DNA of 64,000 bases from Inonotus obliquus (GCA_032164295.1 JAJHTX010000013.1:372001-436000); one strand, 5' to 3'; numbered from the stretch's first letter, positions 22,370 to 33,235 are shown. Numbers and translations are program-made. The notes: generated from the sequence alone by a model not told the origin.

Positions 22370-22739
22370 GTAACGTCGATCGACTCGACGTTCAGATAGC
22401 ACGTGAACTCTCACGTCGTCTCAGGGGGTTCAGCAACACTTCGACAAACGACTTTCCAACGAAGCGTATCCGCTAGACACTACTGGGCTTTCTTGTTGCA
22501 AGCGACAACCGACGGTAGCGTTGTCAGAGAGAGGTGTCTAAGTCAAACGTCGAGTAAGGACGTGGGACGACACTTCGCTAACAATAGGTATACGATCGTC
22601 TCAGGGGTCTGACGACTATCCACTGACCAACGTCGACAACGAGAGAAACAGAGGTGGAACGGAGGATGTTAGAGACACGTACGAGTTTGTTGTTTTAACG
22701 TCGACAACAACGACACGAGTTAAAGAGACTCTCTTGTTA

Positions 22740-23262
22740 TGTTACGCTCTGCGCTGTCAGAGACGTCGATCCGCAGATCAGAGACGTCGACGGCTGCAAA
22801 AGAACGAGCTACCACTTAATCACAAAAGACACAAGGTCTGCGACGTAGGTGATAGTACTAGATTAGCACGTCTATATAATATACAAAGGGGATACGACTT
22901 ACCTGCGACGTAGGTGATAGTACTAGAACAAGAGAGTGGGGAAGTGATCACTCTCAGGTCCAGCCTTATATACACAAACGTCGCGGGAAAGCGTTACCTA
23001 AACTGTACAGTATAAACAAGGGTAAACAGAGACGCTTTGTGCAAACTGCATTTTGCACAAAGCATAGAAGTCACATGACGGGAAAGGAAAGAATAATAAA
23101 ATGGGAAAGAAGAGAAAGGGGAATGGCGGGATAAAGTTGTTATACATTGTAATTAGCTAGGCCGTTAATTATTAGGTAAGGAATGTGAATAAAAGGAAAG
23201 TAAATATGCGTCGATGAATAGGAAAAAGGCCGTATAAGGAAAATAGAAAAGGTGTCGTAACA
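22740..23262 (-). repeat. 5' LTR of gypsy B
   Basis: 523 bp; same hairpin at 23034-23063; near-identical to the 3' LTR. Confidence 0.95.
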
Positions 23263-23906
23263 CTTTCATCGTCGACTGCTTAGGCGCTTGTCTCGATTGT
23301 GCAGACATCGCCGCCGCGACTAGAGCGGCGAAGTCTTGGATTTGTTGAGCGGTGAGGGATGACATTGTCGTTTGAGGGTTCGACGGGGTTCGTGTCAACC
23401 CAAAAGCAGTCGACGTCGAGGGTAAAGACGGCGACGGAGGAGCGGGAGATTGGGGCGGCGGAGTGGGTGCAGACGTTGACGAAGTCGAGGCTTTTGGCTT
23501 CCACTTGAAGATGCTCTTCTTCTGGTCGTTCTCCCAGGAGACCCAGGCTTTATTCGTATCCGACCACCACGCAAGGACCTGGGTGCCGTCTTTTCGAGTT
23601 ACGTACGCCTTGGTCGAATCTGTCTCGTCGAGGACACAGCTAGGGGGAAGTGCGGCTCTCTGTTCTGGAGTGAGCGGCAGTTTGTCAGCGTCGACGGGTC
23701 AGAGGCGTCCACAACTCGTAGATGCGAACGGTCGGAACCCAAGTGATGAGAGCGCGATGGAAATGGCCGACGTTCTCAAGATAGACACCGACTTCGAAAG
23801 GGATCAGATGATCGTTATCGTCGAGGTAGTAGCCGACGATCGCGTATGTGGGGTAACACTCGAGGAACCCGATATACTCACGGAGGGAACGTGGTACACC
23901 GGACAT
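23263..23906 (-). pseudogene. gag: 5' part of gag of gypsy A, separated by insertion of B
   Basis: Contains a first ORF (ATG 23906 to TGA about 23685; MSGVPRSLREYIGF...) and, shifted by +1, the gag frame up to the CTTTC junction (TMSSLTAQQIQDF... QAPKQSTMK). Removing B (one CTTTC copy kept) joins it in frame to 16626. The two-frame layout is the same as in B. Confidence 0.8.
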
Positions 23907-24273
23907 GTAACGTCGATCGACTCGACGCTCAGATAGCACGTGAACTCTCACGTCGTCTCAGGGGTTCAGCAACACTTCGACAAACGACTTTCCAACGAGC
24001 GTATCCGCTAGACACTGCTGGGCTTTCTTGTCGCAAGCGACAACCGACGGCAGCGTTGTCAGAGAGCGGTGTCTAAGTCAAACGTCGAGTAAGGACGTGG
24101 GACGACACTTCACTAACAATAGGTACACGTTCGTCTCAGGGGTCTGACGACTATCCACTGACCAGCGTCGACAACGAGAGAAACAGAGGTGGAACGGAGG
24201 ATGTTAGAGACACGTACGAGTTTGTTGTTTTAACGTCGACAACAACGACACGAGTTAAGAGACTCTCTTGTTA

Positions 24274-24724
24274 TGTTACGCTCTGCGCTGTCAGAGACGT
24301 CGATCCGCAGATCAGAGACGTCGACGGCTGCAAAAGAACGAGCTACCACTTGATCACAAAAGACCGTAGTCTGCGACGTAGGTGATAGTACTAGATTTTA
24401 GCACGTCTATATAATATACAAGGGGAATACGACTTACCTGCGACGTAGGTGATAGTACTAGAACAAGAGAGTGAAGAGACGATCACTCTCAAGTCCAGCC
24501 TTATATACCCAGACGCCGCGGGAAAGCTTTACATAAACTGTACAATATAAACAAAGACAAATAGAAACAAGGGAAGAAGGGGAATGGCGGGATAAAGTTG
24601 TTATAAATTGTAATTAGCTAAGCCGTTAAGTATTAGGTAAGGAATGTGGTTAAAATGAAAGTAAATATGCGTCGGCGAATGGAAAGAATGGCCGTATAAG
24701 GAAAATGAGAAAGACATCGTAACA
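24274..24724 (-). repeat. 5' LTR of gypsy A
   Basis: Appears identical to 11592-12042, indicating a recent insertion. It is followed by the CTGAT duplication. Confidence 0.95.
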
Positions 24725-24729
24725 CTGAT

Positions 24730-26110
24730 GGCACACTAGTCACTGCAGCACCCGCAGCACTATCAGATAGCACGCAAGTCACATCAGCAACAGAAATCGA
24801 TGACTCGCCTTCCAAAGAACTTAGCTTCGTCCTAGAACTATTCAGTTACGCCGAGATGCAAAAAAAAGCAAAGGATCGTGCTTCAAAAAGCACGAGATTT
24901 AGTCTTGCTTCTGACGAACCATTCGACACATTCAAGGCCCAGCTTCTGGCCAAAGTCTCTGACCTACTCAAGCCGGTGTTTCTACACTACAAAGATTATC
25001 AAATAACCTACATGATCAAACGGAAGCAAAAAACTACTTCGCTTAAAAATGAGGACGACTATGACTTTCTTCTTTCGCTACCCTCATTTTCTGACATCAA
25101 TGTCACCATTATTCAAATTCAGAAGCCTTCTTCAAAGGTATGCATATATTCATTACTCTATCTTGTACTATAGTGTAGTTCATTCCATTATTGTCCCTAC
25201 TTTCAGATCGGACAGCCCACAAAGCAAGCAAAATAAAACAAAGATGATTTGCGTTCAGATAGCTCAGCAGGGTCATCTGATGAAGACTCGGACGAACCAG
25301 TACGAAGAAAAGGAAGACAAATGGCAAAAAGGTGAAGAAGGTGCATCGCATATGTCCTAGTATAGCGCTGAGGACATTGATTGAGTATATGCAGGTTCAA
25401 AAAGTCGCCGACATTAGTCCAGAGAACAAGCTCATCGCCGAGACGATCACTCAACTGAAGGAACAATGGTGATGCAACGATAAGCAATGCAAAGGTGGCA
25501 CCGGGTTCTGTTGGATACAGCCGGATGGCGGCGTTCATATAGCAATGGGCAATGCCCATTTTACAATATGGGCATCTGCAATAGTGAGTCAACTCTTATT
25601 TCTTTTGTTTTTTCGACGTTCTTATCTTTCTGTGTACCATACAGGCAAGAGAAGACGACACGGCCTCATTCAAGAGGCCTCCGAATCATCATCTATTCGA
25701 CGATATCCCAGATAGCAAGAAAACCAATCCATCGCCCTCCTGAAGGCCCGCATCAATGCCAAAAACAAAGAGAAAGAAGAAACGGCCGCACGTACAACCA
25801 CGAATGCGAGTGCTGTGCCTTCGGTCGTGTTCAACATGCCAGCCTTTCTGCCATATCCTCACCAAAATCCACCTTTTTCTTTTCCAGATAACACACATCA
25901 GCAACAACAGCAACAACAGCAACAACAGCAACAACAGCAACAACAGCAACAACAGCAACAGAAACTTATGAATGACTCTCTTGTTCCTGCAAGCTCACTA
26001 TCTGGTCCTGACATGCCGCTTTCTGAATTCTGTGCAACTTATAATCTCGACGAACAACTTTCTTAAGAGATTCACAGATGAAGGCTATCGGTAAAGGGTA
26101 ATACCGGAGG
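24730..26110 (+). pseudogene. 3' part of the transposon accessory gene (unknown family), frameshifted
   Basis: The frame continues from 11493 across the insertion and stays open to a probable intron (GTATGC at about 25137 to TTTCAG at about 25206). The first exon ends in a segment shaped like a ubiquitin/PB1 fold (DYQITYMIKRKQKTTSL..EDDYDFLLSL). Beyond the intron the frame is hit by a TAA, at least one shift near 25330 and a TGA near 25472, but a continuous relative is visible: an acidic Ser-rich patch, a Cys-rich block (CNDKQCKGGTGFCWIQP) followed by a HFTIWASAIARG helix and a PPNHHLFD motif, a poly-Gln run (25899-25962), and an end resembling a SAM-type helix (SEFCATYNLDEQ). The family is not recognised. 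It is unlike any transposase and may assist or regulate transposition. Confidence 0.5.
25899..25962 (+). repeat. CAA/CAG microsatellite encoding poly-Gln
   Basis: About 21 CAA/CAG codons in the frame of the accessory gene; the pattern is (CAACAACAG)n. Confidence 0.9.
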
Positions 26111-28079
26111 CTACGATCGATATGGGCTTAATTCTGCGATTCTACTGCTTCTTCCAATTAACAATACTTCTGCGATTCTACCGCTTCTTACTTCTCTTCG
26201 GACCATGGTACTTCTGCCGTCCTATCTACGCCTACGGTTCCAACAAAGTACGAGGCTTCTGCGATTCGACAAGGCTAAGAACGATTGAGAACTGGTCCTG
26301 CATGCGTTTAGCCAGACTTCTGTGCCAATACCGAATCACCAATCCCTACACCTGTCTTCCCTCACAGTACCGGACCACCAGACTTCAATACCAATGATAC
26401 CGATACAGTACCATCCACCCATCCTAATACCAATGCTTAATAGTCCACGTCTAGTCGATACTATGCCCTCGACAGCCCATACCAGAGGGAAAGGCTCACA
26501 AGATACGATCGGTCTGCCATACGTTGCTGCGAAGAGTTGGATCATTGTCAAAGCCCCAAGTCCGACGGTATGCCCTTCTGAACCGCCATGCATCAATACC
26601 GACGATACCGGTGTTGATACTGATGGTCCACTCCAGTACCGAAGTTCATAATGTGAGCTAGGTCGAGACCACGCCCTCGGAGATCTACGTCGAGAGGAAG
26701 GTTGGGAAATGAATCAGGTCCGCCGTACGCTGCTTTGATATCGGAGGAGGCCATCGATCCGACTCGGAGGGGAAGCCAAGCAATGCCCAGTCGAGTCAGG
26801 CCATGCGTACCGATCGATATCGAGGGGCTCGAGTGATCTCATTGATGCCCAGGGACGATCACCAGCGTACTGATTGGTACCGAGCGATAGAGTACTCCAT
26901 TGCCAAGGTTAGGTTGTACCGACATGTCAACATCGGAGCACACCGTCCGATCGATCAGTAGATGCCCAGACTGACGCCGCACGGATCATGATACCGGAAC
27001 AAAGGTAAATCAGGATGACGTGCTTCTCTGGAGAAGGGGACGACAGGGTCATCGCCAGGAGCGCCCATACGGTAGCTTGAGACATGTCCTTATTTTAGCG
27101 CTGGTCGACGTCGGTACCGCCACCCTACCTCAGTATCACTCATCATGAGTTTTCATTGGGTTCTTGTTTTGTCCCACCCTATTCTTAGCCATCCCCTGAT
27201 AAAACTTCTTATTCATTCATCGTCTTATGTTTCCCCTGATTTTATTTTTATATTCATTTCGATCTTATGTTCCCCTTCTTGTACCGGATTGTGGTACGAT
27301 TCGGCTTGTAAAACTCCCCATTTGGTATCTTGAATGCCTACGGTACTATGGTATTTATAGCCTGCATGTTCTACTGTAGCAAACCAGCTAATCTGAGAGG
27401 AACTTCTAGAGTGAAGGTCCGGGTTTTGCTCATCTCGTTCAAGCCCCCGTTCGTTCATCTCGTCTCGTAGTCGCCGGTATCAATACCAGTAGTCATCGTT
27501 ATCGTCTTTGTCGCCTCGCTTCTCGTCTCACAACTAGTCCCATCAGAAACACCCCCTCTGCTCGTCTTCTCTACTGCTTCGTTCTCTCTACCGCGATACC
27601 GGACACCAAACGACTCGGTATTGACGGATTCGTCTCGGTATCGATCGTCTCCTGATACTTCGCCTCTTGAGCGGTCACCTATAGCCTCCTGTACTCATCA
27701 ATCCAGCCAGGCCCTACTATTCTCTCTTGACGACTTGTCTGTGACTGTACAACTTAGTACCGCCACGTACCGGCCCTCCCAACGCATCTACATCGTACCC
27801 CCCTCGTCCGGTACTTCTGATACCGGCCGTGTTTTTGCACATTCATCGGACAACTTCTTCGTTTCAGTATATCTCTATTTCTGATCTCTTGGAGGCTCAC
27901 TTCAGACGGGGCAATATTGCAGAACTAAAGGCAGCAGTCTCAAAATGGGCACAACCGACCGTCAACTGAAGAACTAGCTTTTTATACCTCTCCTTTATTT
28001 ATTCCATGGAACTCAATTCATGCAATCTTAGAGTTGACAATAGACAATTATATACTGAATTTTTTGATGCACAAAACAG
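26111..28079. other. Interior of the Tc1-like element, rich in TACCG/CGGTA words; no gene
   Basis: Almost 2 kb between the two transposon genes has no long frame, but short words ATACCG, GTACCG, CGGTAC and CGGTAT recur dozens of times, often 15-60 bp apart (for example near 26370-26420, 26600-26640, 27280-27350 and 27740-27830). They may be a decayed tandem repeat or protein-binding sites; I cannot decide. Confidence 0.45.
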
Positions 28080-29186
28080 TTAGGTGCGAAATTTATTCAT
28101 GAATATATGCGCATTTATTTTACACGTACCCCACATGAATAAAGTAATTACAGCATCGTCCGGTCCAACAATGTCCATTGCAACATACAAGTCATAAAAA
28201 ATTGCTTTAGAGTCCCTTAGTAAGTACTCGTACCTTCTAATAAACTGTTTCACTTGAGAAAATGCTTCTTCGATAGGATTGAGATCAGGTGAATAAGGTG
28301 GTAAGTAAATTATCCGAACACCTGTACTTGACTGAGTACAATCGGTTCGCCAAATACATGGAAAACACCCACCAAATCTATCTGCGAGCTCATGAATCTC
28401 CGACCCATGGTGTATCTTAGCGTTATCCATGACCAGGACACTCAATTTCCCAGGAAACGGAGAGCAGAGAGGCATCTGTTCACAAGGTGAGAAGTTTGTT
28501 GTAGAACGTGTAGACAATCGATAACTCACAATGTCATGCTCCAGAAACTCCAGGAAGAGAGCCCGGGTCATGGATCCCTCGACAACCTTAGAGGCAATCA
28601 TCCCGTCGACAGTAAGTAGACCTTCAGCAGTCAGTCGACGCCCTCTAATGAAGGCCGCTTCTTGCTCCGCACGTCTACCAACTCTCGACCGACCGTATGT
28701 ACGTTGTGTCGTCCTTTCATCCTTTGAGACTTCATCAAGAAACCCCAGCTGTTCTGGGGTATACTCAGACATTTCCCAAATGTAATCAGATCTAACCGTT
28801 TCATTCCGTTCCCTTGCCACTTTCTTCAATTTTTTCCGGCTAACACCAGCACGTTTGAGCTCTCATATAATGGTGGTATAGTGTACAGAAATGAATCGAT
28901 TTGTTTCGAGTAAGTGTAGTAGTTCGTCAATAAACCAGTCAGGGCGTAGACGAATCAGCCAAAGGAGATAGAACAAATCATCAAAATGGAGTTTTCGAGG
29001 TCAGGATTGGTGAGCGGCTCTTGGTTTGACAACGTCTCCAGTTTCCTTCCATAGTTTGTGAATTCTGTAGAAAGTGCGCCGAGAAAAGCCCACACAAGCA
29101 AGAATATCATGTAAAGACAGAATGTCCAGGTCATAGAGTCTTAGACAGCAGAGTTTGAGGTCTCTGGAGATGCGTCGATTGACCAT
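28080..29186 (-). pseudogene. Tc1/mariner-like DD34E transposase, two in-frame TGA stops
   Basis: ATG at 29186 begins a helix-turn-helix N-terminus (MVNRRISRDLKLCC..., SRRTFYRIHKLW). The same frame runs to 28080 through RPDWFIDELL (the IS630/Tc1 region), FLDEVSKDE (first catalytic Asp), VMDNAKIHHG (second Asp) and LPPYSPDLNPIEE (catalytic Glu). Two introns are likely, 28529-28476 (54 bp) and 28372-28322 (51 bp); removing the second gives the normal 34-residue Asp-Glu spacing. TGA codons at 29003-29001 and 28865-28863 interrupt otherwise well-preserved sequence; the second sits where relatives usually have Arg (CGA to TGA would explain it). The enzyme would cut and paste DNA at TA sites, but this copy cannot be full length. 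Confidence 0.85.
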
Positions 29187-29189
29187 TTC

Positions 29190-29351
29190 GAGGGTATATG
29201 CGCAAGAAATTCAAGTCGCGTCTCATTCACTCAGTCTCGTGTTTGCAAATTTCCTCACTAAGTCTATATTGTCACATGATATCATAATTACATCACTTCC
29301 CAAAAATCTCGGGGAGTGCCATTAGATATGCAGATTGCTGTAAATAGATCC
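29190..29351 (-). promoter_or_regulatory. Right inner inverted repeat, upstream of the transposase gene
   Basis: Mirror of 11284-11450, lying directly upstream of the transposase start codon at 29186. Confidence 0.6.
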
Positions 29352-29514
29352 AGAGTATGGAGAATGAAATCATTCTATTGCTGAGCCATTCTTTAGTGTG
29401 CAATTATACAGGCATCTCACGGTTCACGTTTAGAAGGACAGCTTACAATCAATAATGAAATAATATAATACTATATAAATTAGAGCAAACATTTCTCACA
29501 ACCTTATTGTGCAC

Positions 29515-29677
29515 CTGCCAAATCGGTCCAGTCCAGGTCCGGACTGGTCCAACTTGGTCCGGAAAAACAGAAGGGAGCCGGACCAAGGACCGAACCAACT
29601 TGGACCTCAGCTGAACCGGACCTGATTTGGACTGGACTGTTGGTTCGGTCCATGTCAGGACCGAACTTCGGCAACCC
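29515..29677 (-). repeat. Right outer terminal inverted repeat, GGACC/GGTCC-rich
   Basis: The reverse complement begins GGGTTGCCGAAGTTCGGTCC and is rich in GGACCGG-type words. It is followed by TA at 29678-29679. Confidence 0.8.
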
Positions 29678-29934
29678 TACCTATATGAATTTTTGTGAGC
29701 TGAGCAGATGTGTGGAAGGTAGGGAAACAGAAAAAATGAAAAGAGGGAAAAATGAAAAGAGGAATACTACTATCGCTGTACTATGTATATATGCATCCGG
29801 ACTGAGCAGCGCGTGCTCGTCAAGTTACAGAGTCTCCTGTGATCAGTTACCGCATACCTCCCCCCCCTCCACGCCAGCTATTAACCAGACAACCCAGATA
29901 GTCCATCCAACGAGGCACTTTAGATTTATCCACG

Positions 29935-30734
29935 ATGATCACATTCTATGATATCGCTTTAACTTTGCCCGAGAAGGCTTGGTCACCAAATACGCTAAAG
30001 ACCAGGTAAATGGGTAGTTCCGGCTTTCGGGTTCGGACTCGGATACTGACATATCAGAAAGAATCTCATTGAACTTCAAGGGAGTTCCATACGAGACGGA
30101 GTGGATCGAGTATCCCGACATTGAGTCCACTATGAAGAAACTTGGAGGAGCGTCGACAAAGAAAGTAAACGGCCGTGATCTCCATACGCTTCCAGCGATC
30201 CGTGACAACGATACGGGCAAGGTTATCACTGACTCCACAGTGATTGCGGAATACCTCGACGAGAAGTATCCTGATAAGCCGCTATTATACCCGCCGGGAA
30301 GCCGTGCAGCCATTGCGACGTTGGAGGATATCTTCATGAGGACGATACGCAAGCTTGTGCCTATTATGATCCAGGAAGCGACTAAGCACTTTAGCCCGAC
30401 GAGCGAAGCATATTATCGCAGAACTCGCGAGAAGGTATTCGGGAAGACACTCGAAGAGCTTGCACTTACGGGACCCGTTCACGATGCGATTTGGAAGGAA
30501 GTAAAGGATGATCTGGAGAAACTGGGTGGATTGTATGACAAGAATGGACCACACAAGATTATCTTCCTGGGGGACACGTTTTCTTTCGCGGATGCGATCG
30601 TGATCGGATTTATACTTTGGATCAAACTAGTCCTTGGTGTTGACAGTGACGAATGGAAGGCGGTAGCCAGTTGGAGCAATGGAAGATGGGGCAAGCTGGT
30701 TGAGTCGACGAAGGTGTTGCAGAAGGTAAACTGA
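29935..30734 (+). CDS. Glutathione S-transferase, GSTFuA-like (tandem copy 1)
   Basis: ATG at 29935 (MITFYDIAL). Exon 1 is 29935-30005, intron 30006-30061 (56 bp), exon 2 is 30062-30734, giving 247 aa. The N-terminal thioredoxin-like domain has KAWSPNTLKTR, VPYETEWIEYPDIE and LPAIRD...GKVITDSTVIAEYLD (the cis-Pro and glutathione-binding stretch), followed by the all-helical domain. The wording matches the fungal GSTFuA class (first called etherase-related), cytosolic proteins that conjugate or carry aromatic ligands. The intron splits the Arg codon of KTR at the same place in all three copies. The transposon end at 29677 lies only about 257 bp upstream, inside the probable promoter. Confidence 0.85.
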
Positions 30735-31430
30735 GGTAGGAGGATTGCGGTTATATGGTGAAGTTTCGTGTAACGGGCTGAATCAAAGATAGAATTGCGT
30801 GTACAGTTGCTGGAGAAGGTGGACTTGGCAAGTCAATAGAGCCGTCCCTCTACTCGTCAAAGTAAATCATTGCGATGCTCGCGACCAGCCTTGTACTTCG
30901 TGACTCAGGAGCAGTCTGAGCGATATAGCACCGCGGTCTTCGTGGCGGTTTTTGGGGCGGAGGGAAAGGCGCGGATTCGAGTATTCGCCCGCGCCGGATT
31001 AGGACAAATGGCGTGACGACCAGGCAGGTGCCTCTTTTCATGCTCTTGCCTCTTGAACAAATAAGCGATCTGTGGGCACGGATGCAGTGTGGCTATACAA
31101 TCGGACAGCGAGCATCTGACGCGCAACTGTGGCTTATCGAGTAAACAGCACAAACATCCAATCCCGAAAAGTTCGGACCCTAGATGGAGCCAATATAAAC
31201 CGATACTCTTGCGCGATCCAGAGTGGTTCTGCAGTAACTATGAGTCTATGCTATTGCGCGAGAACGCAACACCCAAGACGGAGTTCAGCTGATCAACTTT
31301 TCTCAAGCTCCTATGAAGATGAGCTTGCGGTATAAATTGACGCGCGAACGCACTGTGAAAATCTCAGAGACTCCCTCCTGAACCTGAAAGGATATCCTGA
31401 CTCTACGCTTAACAATCGCTTCGCCTTGCA
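30735..31430. other. Spacer between GST copies 1 and 2
   Basis: No gene is seen. The last 100 bp hold the probable promoter of copy 2. Confidence 0.5.
31331..31337 (+). promoter_or_regulatory. TATA box of GST copy 2
   Basis: TATAAAT, 100 bp before the ATG at 31431. Confidence 0.55.
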
Positions 31431-32227
31431 ATGGCTACCTTCTACGATATCCCCTCCAAGTTGCCAGAGAAGGCATGGTCGCCGAATACATTCAAGACCA
31501 GGTAAGCTTTGAGCACTAGGTTTTGCGAAACTTGAATGCCAAGATATTGTGAAGGGTTTCTCTCAACTACAAAGGCATCCCGTACAAGACAGAATGGATC
31601 GAATATCCCGACATCGAGCCCACTTTGAAGAAACTTGGCGGGGCACCGACAGGGAAGAAGGATGGTCGTGATCTATACACGCTTCCGGCTATCCGCGACA
31701 ACGAGACGGGCAAAGTCATAACTGACTCCGCAGTGATCGCGGAATATCTCGACCAGAAGCATCCTGACAAGCCGCTTTTATTCCCCCCGGGAAGTCGCGC
31801 TGCCATAGCGACGCTAGAATACGTATTCGAGCAGTCGATCTCCAATGTCCTCCCAATCCTACTCGCGGAGTCGACTTACCACTTGAACCCGTCTAGCGAG
31901 GCATACTTCCGTAGCACACGCGAGAAAACATACGGAAAGAAGATCGAGGAGTTCGCTCCACCTGGTCCTGGTCGTGAAGCACTCTGGAAAGAAGCAAAGG
32001 AGGGATTGGACAGCCTTGCGCGGTTTTACGACAGGAATGGCAAGGACAAGCTGTTTTTCTTGGGAGATACATTTTCGTTTGCGGATGCGATCGTGATCGG
32101 GTATTTGGTTTGGGCCAAACTCGTCCTGGGAGCTGATAGCGACGAATGGAAGGCTCTGGCCAGTTGGAATGATGGGAGATGGGGCAAGTTGGTTGAGTCG
32201 ACGAAGCAGCTCCAGGTTGTGAATTGA
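31431..32227 (+). CDS. Glutathione S-transferase, GSTFuA-like (tandem copy 2)
   Basis: ATG 31431 (MATFYDIPSKLPEKAWSPN). Exon 1 is 31431-31501, intron 31502-31554 (53 bp), exon 2 is 31555-32227, giving 247 aa. It shares most residues with copy 1, including SPNTFKTR, PYKTEWIEYPDIE and GKVITDSAVIAEYLDQ, and ends LVESTKQLQ. The thioredoxin fold would bind glutathione and the C-terminal helices an aromatic ligand. Adjacent spacing, same strand and the same intron phase show tandem duplication. The substrate cannot be read from sequence. Confidence 0.85.
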
Positions 32228-32431
32228 TACGTGATAGTGATGCTCATGAATGTATCTTGTCAAGCTGTTTGTGTATAGCTAAATATGAACCATGGAACCA
32301 ATTGCCCTCGAATAGTGAACCAGAATGAACGCCGGGGGATAACACTGCCTCCTGGTCTCATGACGAGCAGACTGCACCGTTTCCTACATCGATAGTTCCA
32401 CAAGTTGTTTTGCATCCTCCCACACCTCATC

Positions 32432-33235
32432 ATGATCACATTCTTCGATATCTCGTCCAGGCTGCCTAGCAAAGCCTGGTCACCTAACACGTTCAAGACT
32501 AGGCAAGTGACTATATGAACAACCGTGTCCCACAGGAACTGATAATTACCGCGAAGAATTTCGTTGAATTACAAAGGCATCCCATATGAGACGGAATGGA
32601 TCGAGTATCCTGACATCGAGTCTACCATGAAGCGAATCGGTGGTGAGCCGACAGGAAAGTGGCCCGATGGTCGCGACTACTATACTCTTCCAGCAATCCA
32701 TGATTCGGCGACGGGGAAGGTTATCACCGATTCAGCAAAGATCGCAATGTATCTTGACGAAACCTATCCCGATAAGCCCATACTCTTTCTACCAGGCACG
32801 CGCACAGCTGCCGCGGTATTGGGGCACTTCGTGTGGCAGAATTATACGATGACGATCGCTCCGATTACCCTGCCAGCAGCGTACGAAATCTTGAACCCAC
32901 CCAGTCAAGTGTATTTCCGAGCGACGCGCGAGAGAGAGAAAGGGAAGAAGCTCGAAGAGCTTGCGCCGCCTGGTCCTATCCGTGACGATGCTTGGAAGCA
33001 GGTAAAAGAAGGATTAGACAAGTTGGCAAGCATTTACGACAAAAACGGCGTGGACAGCTTGCTGTTCTTCAAAGATACTTTCACATTTGCTGATACGACC
33101 GTTATCGGATACTTGCTCTGGGCCAAGATCACTCTTGGTGAGGATAACGAGGAATGGAAGATGGTAGCTAGCTGGAATAACGGAAGATGGGAGAAGCTGC
33201 TTGAGTCAACGAAGAACCTGTATTCTGTGGAATGA
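32432..33235 (+). CDS. Glutathione S-transferase, GSTFuA-like (tandem copy 3), GC-AG intron
   Basis: ATG 32432 (MITFFDISSRLPSKAWSPN). Exon 1 is 32432-32502, intron 32503-32556 (54 bp), exon 2 is 32557-33235, giving 249 aa. The intron begins GCAAGT instead of GTAAGT; using it restores the frame and the Arg codon exactly as in the two sister genes, so it is probably a genuine GC-AG intron. This is the most diverged copy (for example GEPTGKWPDGRDYYTLP, LFLPGTRTAAAVLG). It ends 101 bp from the stop of the convergent MED8 gene. Confidence 0.85.

Larger units (their letters stand above)
16627..23262 (-). mobile_element. Ty3/gypsy chromovirus-type element B, nested inside A
   Basis: Two 523-bp LTRs (16627-17149 and 22740-23262) differ at one noticed base (CG in the left, CA in the right, about 16720/22833). 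An exact CTTTC duplication (16622-16626 and 23263-23267) flanks the 6,636-bp element, and the duplicated bases belong to gag of A. It is related to A throughout (same LTR ends, Gag and Pol about 95% alike), but the LTR is 72 bp longer. Only one disabling change is seen: TGA at 20092-20090 between protease and RT. Confidence 0.95.
11592..24724 (-). mobile_element. Ty3/gypsy chromovirus-type element A, interrupted by element B
   Basis: Two 451-bp LTRs (11592-12042 and 24274-24724) look identical and start TGTTACG and end CGTAACA. The flanks are an exact CTGAT duplication (11587-11591 and 24725-24729). Coding is on the minus strand, so the right LTR is 5'. Gag begins in the right part (about 23906), is split at 23263/16626 by element B, and continues leftward to protease, RT, RNase H, integrase and a C-terminal chromodomain. 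Without B the element is about 6.5 kb. Pol has two TGA stops, so A is not autonomous now. Confidence 0.95.
10987..29677. mobile_element. Large Tc1/mariner-like (DD34E) transposon interrupted by nested retrotransposons
   Basis: The ends are inverted copies: left GGGTTGCCGAAGTCCGGTCC from 10987, and the right-end reverse complement GGGTTGCCGAAGTTCGGTCC ending at 29677. Both are flanked by TA (10985-10986, 29678-29679). After the terminal block come imperfect subterminal arrays of GGACC/GGTCC words (to about 11160 and from about 29515), then a second well-matched inverted block (11284-11450 against 29190-29351) that ends just before the start codons of the two internal genes. The right gene is a DD34E transposase on minus; the left gene is an unfamiliar protein on plus. 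Without the 13.1-kb retrotransposon nest, the element would be about 5.5 kb, unusually long for this superfamily. Confidence 0.85.

Noticed and set aside
21926..22399. 157-codon plus-strand frame, repeated at 23463-23936
   Set aside because: Both lie opposite the conserved minus-strand ORF1/gag start of gypsy B and A. The minus frames have family-like content, so these are antisense shadows.
28863..29003. TGA codons in the transposase read as selenocysteine
   Set aside because: Agaricomycetes lack the selenocysteine machinery, the positions are not Cys sites of relatives and other elements here also have TGA decay.
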